Shown here in pieces: positions 1 to 10,826 of a stretch of DNA of 64,000 bases. Each line of letters begins with the position of its first letter. Position 1 is the stretch's first letter. The stretch comes from Rhabditoides inermis. Its lineage: Eukaryota; Nematoda; Chromadorea; Rhabditida; Rhabditidae. Location of the stretch: positions 235,001-299,000 of the forward strand of contig CAWZYM010000402.1 of NCBI GenBank assembly GCA_963966185.1, in the 5' to 3' direction. The position numbers and the translations under genes were made by a program. The notes under the pieces were generated by a model that made no database searches, was not told where the DNA came from, and saw nothing but the letters and a program-made list of their open reading frames with translations.

Positions 1-93
1 TCCGCCCCGCTATTCAAGGTGTGATTTTGCTTGACAACCATGTACGTGTTGTGTATGTCTCAATGTAATAATTGATATCATTCTGTGTTGCAG

Positions 94-365
94 GACATTG
101 GCCTGGGCACGAAGGACGACCACGACATTGCGCACATGATGTGGGACTGTATCGAGTACACCCACGCGCACCGGCCCCAGCTCGAGAAGCTCTGCCGACT
201 CCTCAAGCTCATGGGACGCTACGACCAGAGGAGGTGCGGTGTTTTATTGATTGATAATCAATTGATTTATCGATTTATCTATTATGTTTCAGCTGTTCGC
301 TGCGCAGCGAGAAGACTCGCGAGATGTGCACGCAGACGTCCACTCCCAGCACGCCTCTTATCTAA
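94..365 (+). CDS. 3' end of an unidentified gene (partial)
   Basis: Two exons are visible: 94-233, preceded by a TTGCAG acceptor, and 293-365, preceded by TTTCAG. They join in frame (140+73 nt, 71 codons) and end in TAA at 363-365. The first exon encodes a charged, probably helical segment beginning DIGLGTKDDHDIAHMMWDC; the tail is Ser/Thr-rich and ends TSTPSTPLI. The gene starts left of the window. I do not recognise the family. Splice signals, frame and GC-rich codon use support it as real; its function cannot be judged from this fragment. Confidence 0.6.
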
Positions 366-864
366 CCCTCACTGTGTTCCCATCAACGTGTCTGTCTTTG
401 TGTGCGTACTCCCCCCTCACTTGTTGTCACCTCCTCAGGTCGCGCTCTTTTCCTTCCGAATGACTGATTCACCCATACACTTATCAAAATTAATCCACCT
501 TTCTCATCTCGCGCGTTTGCGATGAAATTCGTGTCCACCATAGATCACCCCGGTTCGTTAACCCATTCTGAATTGTATAATATGTATGTAATCGCGTTTC
601 CTTTGTCGTTCGTGTCCACACACATCCGCTTTACGATTGCCTTATGCCACCTCGCAATTCTTTTGTGCATGATTATTCGAAATGTTTACAAAAAAAAACG
701 CATGAGCATGATGATTGAGGTGTACTGTATAAAGATTTATCTTCATGTATAATACTCGTTTTGTTTGTAGTGGTATAATGATATAATGATCGACTCGTGC
801 TTTGGACGATGATATACCTTTGTTTGGACATTGTCATTGTTTTATGTTGCGATAGTGGTTGCAG
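366..864. other. Intergenic spacer between two plus-strand genes
   Basis: About 500 bases without a convincing exon. The sequence is AT-rich with short poly-A and TATAATGATATAATGA-like stretches near 770-790. It ends in GTGGTTGCAG immediately before the next start codon, an acceptor-like end expected if the downstream gene is trans-spliced. I see no RNA gene or mobile element. Confidence 0.5.
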
Positions 865-2995
865 ATGTCTATTACTGGCGAGGGCGAGGCGATTTACATT
901 AATAAGGATGGTCTTTTTATCAAACACCCGTAAGTTGTTTAAAACTTGGAATACTTCAATATTTTTGCCGTCTGTTGGCTGCAATGTCATTTCCGATTGC
1001 TACAATTCACCGTACTCGTTTTAGTCGCGGCCTTGTGTTTTGTCCCTCATCGGCATGTAAATCAAAGTCGGGCGATACCGGCGACATTTTCAAGTTTACC
1101 GCAAATCCCAGCGTAGAGGTGTGTGCACGTTATCCTTGATTTGTTTTTTAGATACCTTTTTCAGAATGTGTACGGTTTCGACTGCAAGTTTAGAGCTACA
1201 CACGCCAAATTTTACAAACAGGTGACCGATAGTTAGTTTGAGTCAAATCGAGTGGCGTTGTTTCAGGCAGATATTTGGGTTGGCGAAGGTACGATCGCGA
1301 AGATATCGCAGGACGGAGAGTACATGTTTGTTAACGCCGAGAGGGTCAGTTTCGGAAGAGCAACTTTTTTCTTTCCCGTTTTCCTTTCCTATTTTCTGCA
1401 TATATGTGATACGCCGTGCTGTTATTAGCCGTGTTAAGTGGTGGCAATCAGAGAGTAGGGGAACAGTACAATATAGCGTTCTGTATGTTGTTTCTGTCGA
1501 TCACATTGCGTTTGCATGTATGCATAATTGATTGATGTCTGCAGGAGGGGAAGTCTGAGACCGTGTATTGTACTCGCATCACTCACCAGCCTAAGCAGGA
1601 GAAGTTCTTCAAGGTGAGAAAGAGAGGAAGAGAGATATAAATGGAGAGAGAGAGAGAGGAAGAGAGAGAGAGAGACAGAGACAGAGAGAGAGAGAGGAAG
1701 AGAGAGATAGACAGAGAGGGAGAGAGAGATAGAGACAGAGAGAGAGAGAGAGGGATAGAGAGAAACAAAACGATTATTGTTTTCAGAACTTCAAGGAAAA
1801 CGGCAAGGCGCGTTTTCGCGCCAAGTGGCAGCCGCAAAAGGGATCCACCAACTATCGGTGAGTCTTTCGTAGTGAAAACGACTCTTAGCCGGTCGCTATG
1901 ACTTTTTCCGGGGGCGCACAAATTGAAATCGAGCCTCGCACGCACACCCTATTCCCGTGAATATAACGGTTGCTACGGAGTGGATGTCCATTTACCCGCT
2001 GGGAACAGCACAGATGCGGCTTGTGCGGAATGTTTCTCGTAATCTCGCATCATTCGCGCTCTTTCAATCTGTTGTTGCTTATGAATGTTCGTTGCAGTGC
2101 TCTGATCACGGTCGACATGCAGCACGTGATCATCGACGGCGAGGTGCGCGCGCTGTCCAGCGTGCAGAAGACGTCCGCCCCGTCCACCTCCTCCCGCACA
2201 CTCACCTATGTGAGTTCGGACAGCGCTACGGCTCCCACGCGATAGTAGAAAGGGAGTGCACATGGTAGAAACTACTACGCACACATCAGCTACATCAAAA
2301 GAAGACCACTTCCTTCCTACTATCCCATCTCTGCGTATAATAATCATTTTCTGCCAAGAGATTATAGAGACACAGTAACACAACAGGAAATGTACAGTGC
2401 GGCAAATATTGAGCTGACCCTAGCAATCTAATCGATGGGCGCTTGCAGACTGTGGAGTCGGCGACTGCGACGGCGCGCGGTGCGCAGTCGTCGTCGACGA
2501 TGCGAGTGGTGCCGAGTGCGATGGCGAGTGTGGCTGCTGCTGCTGCGCGTGCCTCCGCCCCTCCGACGCTGTCTCGTCCATCCCCCTCTTCCTCCGCCCC
2601 GCCGGTCAACGCCGCCGCCGCGCACGCATCGCGCTCCATCAGGTGCGCATAGATAGAGAGATAGACAATGTGGATATTTGATCGCTGCAGCACGGTGTCG
2701 TCGTCTCGCGCCTCGTCCGCGACGCGCAGTCCCCCGCGCTCGCCCGGACCGCTAGAGATGTGGGTGCTTTATAGTGTTTATGAAATGTCATACACTGCAT
2801 CAAAGGTATGCTAAAACGCGTTTATGACATTGCAGCATTGCGCCGGAGCCGTGCGACGACGCGTGGCAGCAGGCGGAGGAGCAGTTGCGCGCGTGGGCGC
2901 ACGCCATGCTGCCGGCGTGTCAGTCGGCCTGCCACGCCGCGCCCTGCCACTTCTGCATGACCAACGTGCGCGCAGTCTCCCACTCGGCACTCTAG
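865..2995 (+). CDS. Unrecognised 322-residue protein, ten exons
   Basis: Exons 865-929, 1025-1118, 1165-1221, 1267-1344, 1545-1613, 1787-1857, 2098-2209, 2449-2642, 2691-2759 and 2836-2995 all have GT/AG borders and join without a frame break (969 nt including TAG). The start was chosen because ATG lies directly behind TTGCAG. The N-terminal half (to about residue 170) is globular, rich in Phe, Tyr, Trp and Cys, beginning MSITGEGEAIYINKDG. Residues about 185-280 are low-complexity Ser/Ala/Pro. The C-terminus has a Cys cluster (PACQSACHAAPCHFC) that could bind metal or form disulfides. No signal peptide or membrane segment is visible. I cannot place the family. The intron at 1614-1786 is mostly GA repeat. 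Confidence 0.75.
1620..1764. repeat. (GA)n-rich intronic tract
   Basis: Imperfect GA/GGA/GACA repeat filling most of intron 5 of the preceding gene. It creates spurious Glu/Arg and Ser/Leu reading frames on the two strands. Confidence 0.9.
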
Positions 2996-3554
2996 CCCCT
3001 CGTCTGTAGGAATCAAGTGCACACGGATCGCTACGCACCGTCTTCTGGCATTTGTTCGCACTTCCTTCCTGGTCTCACATCCGCAGCTATTAACGCCTCG
3101 TAATAAGATATCCATCTAGGGGTTCGGTTTCTTCACTCTTAATGTGTGTGGTTCTTACTCTGTGAGCTACTTTACGTTTTAAAATTACCTGCCAAGTTCC
3201 GTTTTCATTCCGTTTTTATCCGATTTTTTAAGTATTAAATATGCATTTGTGATATATCTTACGAATTCACTATTTTTATCGTTTAATTTATTATTTTTGG
3301 TGTGGGATCGATTCGCTAATAAATGTACGTTTTCATTTCTTTTTTGATGAGCCAACTTCATATTCAATTGATTGACATGCTTGTGTCTCTCATCCATAGA
3401 TAAACCAGATAACGTTGCATAGGATATTCGTGCAGAGAAAAATTTGTTTGAATGACACCTCCTCGAAATTTCGTTATCATGTTTTTTAAAGATTAGATGT
3501 AGTACAAAAGCGTGGAGCAGCATTGACTTTCCACTCTCAGTCGCCTCTTCAGTC
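2996..3554. other. Intergenic region with vitellogenin promoter
   Basis: AT-rich spacer of about 560 bases between the unknown gene and the first vitellogenin. No coding exon is convincing. It must contain the vitellogenin promoter; the only site I can name is the VPE1-like heptamer listed separately. Confidence 0.5.
3371..3377 (-). promoter_or_regulatory. VPE1-like heptamer upstream of vitellogenin 1
   Basis: ATTGACA is the reverse complement of TGTCAAT, the VPE1 element described in Caenorhabditis vitellogenin promoters. It lies 178 bases upstream of the start codon. A seven-base match occurs often by chance, so this is only suggestive. Confidence 0.35.
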
Positions 3555-6500
3555 ATGAAGCTGCTGGCTCTCCTCGGCCTTGTGGCCCTCGCGGCCGCGC
3601 TGCCCACCCATCTGCCCACCCTGCAGTACCGCTTCTCCGCCCAGACGGTGTCGTACCTGCCTGCCCAGCCCGGATCGGCGACCACCATCCGCGCTCTCGT
3701 CTCCGCCAAGATCGACAAGGAGCACGTGCTGCTGCAGCTTTCCGAGGTGCAGTTCGCGCACTCGCTCTCTCTGCCCGCCGGCCAGGTCGCCCCGATCGAG
3801 AGGCTCGACGAGCTCGAGCTGCCCGAGAACACCCGCCAGGCTCTCCTCCTCCCGATCCGCTTCCACTACAAGCACGGAGTCGTCTCCTCCATCGAGTTCG
3901 CCCATGACGAGCCCGTCTGGACCGAGAACATTAAGAAGGCCATCGTCAACATGTTCCACATGAACATGCACAAGATCGACAAGCAGCTCGACCAGGCTTT
4001 CGACTACTACCTCACCGAGGTCAGTTTATTTCAATATATATATATATATATATATAACATCAATACCTCTGTCTCTTTCAGAAGAACGTGGAGGGAGTGT
4101 GCAACACGACTTACACCGTGCTGCCGACCGAGAAGCAGTTCGAGATGGTGAAGGCGATCGACTACACCCAGTGCGAGACGAAGCCGACCCTGCGCGGTCT
4201 CCGCTTCTCCACCCCGCTGATCCGCGACCAGCAGCGCCTGCCCCTCATCGCCCGTCTCTCCGAGCAGAAGATGCTGATTGAGAAGGACGCCCGCCTGCCC
4301 CACCTCGTCGAGTCCAAGGCCGTCTACTCGACCGAGGAGATGCGCACTGAGATTCTGATGACTCTCGTGAAGAAGACCACCCTCAACACCCACATCACTC
4401 TGCCCCGTGAGATGCGCAAGACCGACCTGGTCTACTCCGACAAGCTGGAGATGCTGGAGGAGAAACTGTACAAGAAGGGAGACATGACCTTCCTCCAGGA
4501 GTCGCCCGTCCAGTACGAGGACATTGTCAGCGTTGCCCTGTCCCTCCTTGAGGAGACCGAGGAGTCGCTCGTCCGCGTTATTCCCGTGCTTCGTCTGTGC
4601 ACCATCGAGCAGCTGCAGTCTATCCACGAGCAGATCGAGAAGAAGACGATCCGCGACACGCTGTTCCACCGTGCCCTCGTGCTTGCTGGAACCCGCTACA
4701 CTGTCGAGTACATGCTCGAGGAGATGATGGCTGACCGCGTGGACAAGTGGGAGATGTACTCTCTCATCCAGCACATCGCCGAGACCCGCTACCCGTCTGA
4801 GATGCTTGTGCAGAAGATGTGGGAGCTGATCGAGTCTGTCTCCGAGCACAAGGCTCTTCGCCAGGCCGCCCTCCTCTCCACCGGTTCCCTCATGCGCGCT
4901 GTCTGCTTCGAGGAGCACTGCGAGAGGGAGATCAAGATGAAGTGGGTCAAGAAGATGGAGAAGGAGCTTGTCGCCTGTGACACCGACGCTGAGAAGGTCG
5001 TCATCGTGAAGATGCTTGCCAACGTCGGATTCGACATGGTCGTCTTCCCCCTGGAGAAGCTCATCCACTCCGACGAGTCTGTGCTTGTGAGGTCGGAGGC
5101 CGTTGAGGCTCTTCTCTCGCTCCGCTACACCGTTCCCCGCAAGCTCGTCTCTCTTCTGATGCCCCTCATCAAGGACCGCCGTCAGCTGCCCGAGATCCGC
5201 TCGATCGCCGTCCGCGTTCTCCTTTCGGTCGAGACCCTCGACAACACCCACCTCATCCAGATTGTCGACCTTCTCAACTCTGAGAAGGACATGCACTTCT
5301 ACACCTACACCCTCTCTCTGCTCAAGAACGAGGAGCGCTTCGAGTCTGTGCGCGGACTTCTCCGCCCCCGCAAGACCTTCACCACCCGTTATACTCGCGT
5401 CTTCAACAAGGAGATCTCTCTCGGAGCCATCTTCCAGCACCTGACCACAAAGACCGGATTCCTGCCCAAGGAGATGATGCTGACCCTCGAGAACGTGTTC
5501 GGAACCCGCATGCACGAGAAGCTCTTGGAGGTGCGCATGCGCCAGGAGAACCTCGAGCAGCTCGTCTACACTCTCATCAAGACCCTTTCCGTGCAGACCG
5601 CCGAGAAGCTGCGTTCGCTCGCCTCTGAGATGGGAGTTGTTCCCCGCCGCGCCTCCACTCTGCGTCCCTCCGTCTACCTCTTCCTCTCCTACAAGGGAAT
5701 GAACTACGCCGTTCTTCCCCTTGAGGAGATCACCTCTTTCTTCCGCACTCTTCATCGCGTCTCCGAGCTGAAGAAGACCATGTCCTTCTTCTGGGCTACC
5801 TTTGTCCACGACCACATGTACCGTGTGCCGACCATCCTCGGACTTCCCCTTGTCTACACCGAGAAGACCCCCCTGGTCGCTGGAATCAAGGGATCGTTCT
5901 TCTATAAGAACAACAAGCTTGCTGTAGAGTTTGACGGAGAGAAGATGTTTTCGGCTATGCTGATCCGTTCCCTTCGTGTCGAGTACCCGTTCGTCGTTTC
6001 CGGACACAGGATGGTCAAGAACATCCGCATTCGTCTCCCTATCCGCTACACTGTTGCTGTTGACAAACACAGCCAGATTCGCGTCAAGCTCTTCACCGAG
6101 AAGTTTGACAAGAAGCCCGTGTTCCTCGTTGAGATTCGTCCTCTCAACTACATCACACGCCTTCCCGAGATCGTCTCCGAGAAGATTGAGGAGGAGCAGA
6201 AGACCGTTCTTCTCAACGTTTTCAACTTCAACCGCGTTTACGGAAACGAGATGAAGATGAAGGTCCGCGGACACGACAATGTGATGGAGATCCTTTTGGA
6301 GAAGACCGCTGAGGTTCCCGAGTACTACCAGATCCAGATGGTGCGTGAGCAGAAGGAGGAGAAGATGCTGTCGATCAAGATGGACAAGAAGCTCGCCCAG
6401 ATCGGAGAGTGGAACAAGATCCCGCTCGTCTCCCGCATCCTCGTCACCCTCAAGGCGGAGGAGAAGAAGATGGCCGAGATCACCTTCGACTATCTGTTCA

Positions 6501-7914
6501 ACTCGCTTGTGCAGCACTTCGAGATGCTCGTGCGCCACGAGGATCGCCAGATTATCAAGGCTCATCTCACTCAGACTCTCCGCAACAACCTCCTCCTCAA
6601 CAACGGCAAGTTCGAGCTGCTGCGCTCGATGATCAAGATCGAGTCTGTGCTCGGACGCCAGGAGATCAAGTCTCTTGTCAACTACGACATCGAGTCCAAG
6701 TACGAGCTGCTGTTTGCCCGCCTCATCAACTACATCAACACCTACCCCATGATCGAGATGCTGCCGATGAAGAACGCTGAGAACAAGGTGCTCTTCCACA
6801 TCAAGTACTCAAACGAGCGCGTCGCTGCCAAGCTGGAGACCCCTGAGAGGAAGATGATCCTCCTCGAGCAGGCTGCCCTCCCCGAGATGGACTCGTGCCT
6901 CCTCAAGGACTCCCGCGTCTCCACCTTCGATGACGTCATCTTCCGCACCCCCCTCAGCAAGTGCTATCAGGTGCTCGCCAAGGACTGTTCCGACAAGCCC
7001 CGCTTTGCCGTGCTCGTCAAGAAGACCGTCGGTGACTACAAGATGGTCAAGATCATCGACACCGAGAAAGAGATCGAGGTTGAGAAGAAGAACGGAGAGT
7101 TTGTCGTCTACGTCGACGGAGAGAAGATCAGCATGCGCTCGTATGAGAACTACGGAATCTTCGAGGAGGAGAACAAGATTGTCATCTCTTCCGCTCTTGT
7201 GACTGTCGAGTTCTGCGGAAAGACTGTGAAGACTCTTCTTGGATGGGAGATGCAGGGACAGCTGTGCGGTCTGTGCGGACACTACGACGGAGACATGACC
7301 AACGAGTTCATCCGCGCCGACAACACTGAGACCGACGACCTCGAGGAGTTCCACCGCAGCTTCATCGTCGAGAAAAAGGAGTGCCGCGACGAGAAGATGG
7401 AGAAGATCTACCAGCTGGAGAAGGAGGAGTACGAGCTCGAGGAGGAGAAGGAGGAGATGATTCGTGAGGAGGAAAACCTTTGGGAGGAGGAGGAGACCGA
7501 GGAAGAGTACGAGTTCGTGAAGAAGGAGAAGAAGATCATCCGCGACTCCGAGGAGAACGACTATGACGAGACCAGTGAGTGCTTGTCTTATGTCTCCTCA
7601 TTCATCTTTCTTTTAGTCCCCATGGAGAAGACTCTTGTGCGCGAGATGAAGGACGAGGTTTGCTTCTCTCTTCAGCCTGTTCCCGTCTGCGAGAAGAACA
7701 CCGTGATCGATGAGGAAAAGACCATCAAGGTGAGATCGTTCACAACCACTCGTGTGACAGTGATGTTCAGGTCCGTTTCTTCTGCATGGAGCGTTCTTCC
7801 GTCGAGGCTCACCGTCTCATCCGCGAGGCTCGTCGTGAGGTCCTCGACCTGTCTGACCGCACCGAGTCTTTCATCAAGACCGTCCGCGTGCCCAAGACCT
7901 GCGTCGCCTTCTAA
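3555..7914 (+). CDS. vit: Vitellogenin, plus-strand copy
   Basis: Yolk lipoprotein precursor, secreted and taken up by oocytes to deliver lipid. Exons 3555-4019, 4082-7574, 7617-7729 and 7771-7914 join in frame to 1404 residues. A signal peptide (MKLLALLGLVALAAALP) is followed by the large lipid-transport (vitellogenin N) region to roughly residue 700, then a VWD-type domain with its CGLCG motif near residue 1218. Next comes a very acidic Glu/Lys linker (about 1260-1325) and a short Cys-containing tail ending VPKTCVAF. It is shorter than Caenorhabditis vitellogenins (about 1600 residues). Codon use is extremely biased (GAG, AAG, CTC, ATC), as in highly expressed genes. Intron 1 carries a (TA)n tract absent from the other copy. 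It faces its near-identical partner at 19684-24017 tail to tail. Confidence 0.97.
3555..7914 (+). repeat. Left arm of a 4.3 kb vitellogenin inverted repeat
   Basis: This transcription unit is repeated in opposite orientation at 19684-24017. Similarity fades close to the start and stop codons, so the repeat is essentially the gene itself. Within it, 6809-7354 translates identically to the mirror segment 20235-20780 on the antisense frame and on a shifted sense frame as well as in the gene frame, so the DNA there is nearly identical. About 6020-6490 is clearly more divergent. Confidence 0.95.
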
Positions 7915-8033
7915 ATTCATCCTTAGTTGACTGCAATACAGCCGATAAAGATTTATTCAAATACATCTCATACACGGATTTATATTGCTGATACACGATG
8001 TTCTTTTCACAGCTGCACAACCCTGTAATGCTA

Positions 8034-10295
8034 TTAATAATGTTTTGTTGGTATGACATTTACATCATTTCTACATGCCTTTTGAGCAATCAAATGTTCC
8101 TGGCTTTCGGCGTTGAGTGTTATGTAGTATCGACCATTATATTCCTCATCAAATACAATCATATGATTCTTGGTAAAATTAAGAATGATCGACTCATCTA
8201 TAAAGGTAAAACAGTTGTTTGTAATTTCAAGTAGTTTACCGTTATGTTTCATCCATGTTATATGGTCTGTTCCATTTACAGAATAGAAAATTGGAATTGT
8301 AAAGAGTGATCTGCACGTATACAATTTTTCACTTTTCAACTGCAAAGCTACGTACACTCACTTGTATGGGCTATGTTCATTGTATTTCTTTTGAGAAAAT
8401 TCCTCCAAAGCATTGGTCTGCGTAATAATATACGTGCTGTTCGAATATTCTATGTTTATCCTCGGCAATCCCTTCTAAAAAACTACGTCCATATTCTTAC
8501 GGTAAATGTTGACCTGATCCATAAAAGTGTGCAGGAATTCATGAATGTGATTTGAATGTTCGCTTTTAGGAATTATATTTATAAAATTTTGGAGAGATGC
8601 GGATTTGAAAGCATATTTTCTCAGAAAAATCTAGGCATATCATTTATTTCATTATTCTTTTTCTAAACACACCTGTAACATGCTTCGAAAATCTTTTTCT
8701 CCCAATATACGCTCCAGCATTTTTACGATGCCACCAGCCTTCAAATTATATATAAGGAGGCAAAACGTTCACATTACTGTACTATTTCATAAGTAGTTTG
8801 AAAAGCGTTCATGTAGTCATCCACATTATTCACAGGCTGACGAACAGCCAAGTTCGATATGGCCAAGTTCTGGAAACAACGCTGAGTTGAATGAAGAATC
8901 TTTTCAAATTACCCAATGCCCCGAAACATTGGTATATTTCATTTGTAAAAAGTGCGTGATGCCTTCGTTTATCCATATATCTGTCCACCATTTGGCCGTT
9001 ACAATGTTACCAATCCACTTAAAGTTGAAGACCAATAAAACACTTTAACCGAATAAAACTACCTGATGATTAATCTCGTGCCAAATTTTGCCGGTAATAG
9101 AATCAAGTGAATGCATAGATATTCCTTCACGAAGATCTTCCATACTATAACTGATCATTCCAAAGTTTTCCATAGCTCCCAATCGCTCCACGAAGATTCC
9201 ATCTAAAACCACTTCAGATTAAATATGCGTTTCAACCGTTCGCCTGCCGATTTTCGAGATCGGCAGAGGGTATGAATAATAGGAACGTAGTGATTCATAA
9301 GCCGTTTTAGAAATTTCGGCAATCGTTTCGAGTAAAGTTGTGTTAATCGAGCTCGAGGCATCGACAAATATTCGTAATATCATTCCATCGTCTGCCACTA
9401 TTTCAGCGCTTCGAAAGTTGCCGATAGAGAATGCGAAAAGATAGGTTGACATTTCTGGCGTCTTCTCAAATAACGTTGTGTGGTATCCAGCCAAGTTCAT
9501 CATTGGTTGCGAGGAGAGAATGGGTGTGTTGGAAATGGCTTGGCTAGCGCTTGGATGATTCAGTCTGAGTTGAAAGCGCGCTTTCATATCGGGTTGATCG
9601 ATACACGGCAGAATCATTCTTGCATAAATTGGTTGACACTGCGTCGTTAGCACTGTTCCCTCGAGAAGATTTCCGTTCAAGTCACTAAATAAGTCATAGT
9701 AAGTATTAACAATACTCACACAACTCAACTCACGTCAGATTGTTGTGCGCCATTGGAGAAAAAAATCCCATCTCTCTACTTTCAATGAATCCCGTATACA
9801 TTATCTAGCAAAAAAAACACACAAGTGATTGATTGATTACAACTGCACCTGCATTGAATACGTGTGATTTTCGAGAAACGAGTGTGTTATCCAAAGTTGA
9901 TAATTTTTTCGCGTATAGTTCAATTCTAGATTTGACTCAAGCAATAATATTTGACCCATGTGCATATTCTGATGGTGAAGCAGTTGTTACAGTTGATGAC
10001 GATACTTACAAACACTTACCTCGTGTGCATGAATAATGAGCATATTCATTTGTTCATCTACACTCATAGAAATATTGACTTCTCCAGAAAATAGCATAAC
10101 ATTACTATTCAAAAGTCGTTCGCTCGTAATTTCGTGAAATGGAGTGATTTCCAATCGATATTCGTTCACTTTCACATTTTGTTGCAAATATAATGCGCTC
10201 TCGTCATACTCAGCTGATATGAGTCTAGATGGAATCTTATTCAAATACATAGTTTCACTGGTAAAACATACCGAAGAAATATTATATACACACAT
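8034..10295 (-). CDS. M1-family zinc aminopeptidase, short and AT-rich
   Basis: Exons read right to left from about 10295. The N-terminal beta domain (NEYRLEITPF, later the family signature TTQCQPIYARMILPCIDQPD near 9640) leads to the GAMEN substrate motif (ERLGAMENFGMISY, about 9150). The zinc motif HEINHQ follows near 9080, then the WWTDIWINEG block with the third zinc ligand Glu (about 8960), and GGIVKMLERILGEKDFRSML (about 8720). The last exon (8034 to about 8320) ends in TAA after a beta-sandwich-like stretch, so the large C-terminal helical domain of typical M1 enzymes is missing. The intron before the GAMEN exon needs a GC donor. Exon boundaries are partly provisional and the true start is uncertain. 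Base composition is far more AT-rich than in neighbouring genes. It could be a functional short enzyme or a decaying copy; no internal stop was needed in this model. Confidence 0.8.
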
Positions 10296-10590
10296 GTGAA
10301 TAGATATATTTTCATTGATGAGACGACGAGACGATTTGTTGATCGATCACAACAGATGAATTCCATGACTTTCGAAAAACGTGATCCAAGAATTGATTAG
10401 TCATCGAATGTTTTCTCCTTTCATACCACAACACAATCGAGTCATCTTCCGAAATATATTTATATGGTAACAGACATCTGGCAAAACAAGGACACACGCA
10501 TTGATACAACATATACAAGATTCAGTGACGCAGGAGAGCAATAGTGAGCAGTGAGAGGAGTAGTGAGAGGAGTGAGCGCGCGCCGCTCAC

Positions 10591-10669
10591 CGGCCGCTCC
10601 GTCGGCGTACCCGATCCGATCGAAGGCAGTTTCAGTTCGCCGCTCGTCGTTCCCGCCCCACTTCCGCAC
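10591..10669 (-). other. Orphan GC-rich exon-like segment
   Basis: On the minus strand it is bounded by a good acceptor (CTTGCAG) and a good donor (GTGAGC), and encodes a segment beginning VRKWGGNDERRTETAFDRIG. GC content and codon use match the SOD-repeat gene ending just upstream at 10827, not the AT-rich aminopeptidase downstream. It may be an alternative 3' exon of the SOD-repeat gene, or a leader exon of the aminopeptidase. I cannot connect it securely. Confidence 0.4.
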
Positions 10670-10710
10670 CTGCAAGACACGCGTATATCACCCTAGCATA
10701 CAGGGATAAA

Positions 10711-10786
10711 GTCTCCCCCGTGGTCAAGTGGCTAGCGTTGTCGATTCAGTTCCGAAAGGCGGTGGTTCAATCTCCACAAGCGCAAC
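10711..10786 (+). repeat. Degenerate tRNA-like sequence
   Basis: Has an A-box-like GTGGTCAAGTGGCTAGC and a B-box-like GTGGTTCAATCTCCAC, followed by a T7 run. The acceptor stem does not pair and the T stem is only four pairs with an oversized loop, so it is a tRNA relic or the head of a SINE rather than a working tRNA gene. Confidence 0.4.
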
Positions 10787-10826
10787 TTTTTTTGCTATAT
10801 CAATCCACTATGTGTTTTTATGCTAA

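Larger units (their letters stand above)
10296..10826. other. Spacer between M1 aminopeptidase and SOD-repeat gene
   Basis: Contains an orphan exon-like segment (10591-10669, minus) and a degenerate tRNA-like sequence (about 10711-10786, plus), both listed separately. A minus-strand open stretch at 10312-10518 has no clear splice partner. Confidence 0.4.

Noticed and set aside
4031..6799. A 922-codon open frame antisense to vitellogenin 1 (and a matching set at 20790-23534 opposite vitellogenin 2)
   Set aside because: It mirrors the extreme GAG/AAG/CTC codon bias of the sense gene, which suppresses antisense stops. Its composition (Leu, Glu, His, Val, Asp) is what the reversed codons predict.
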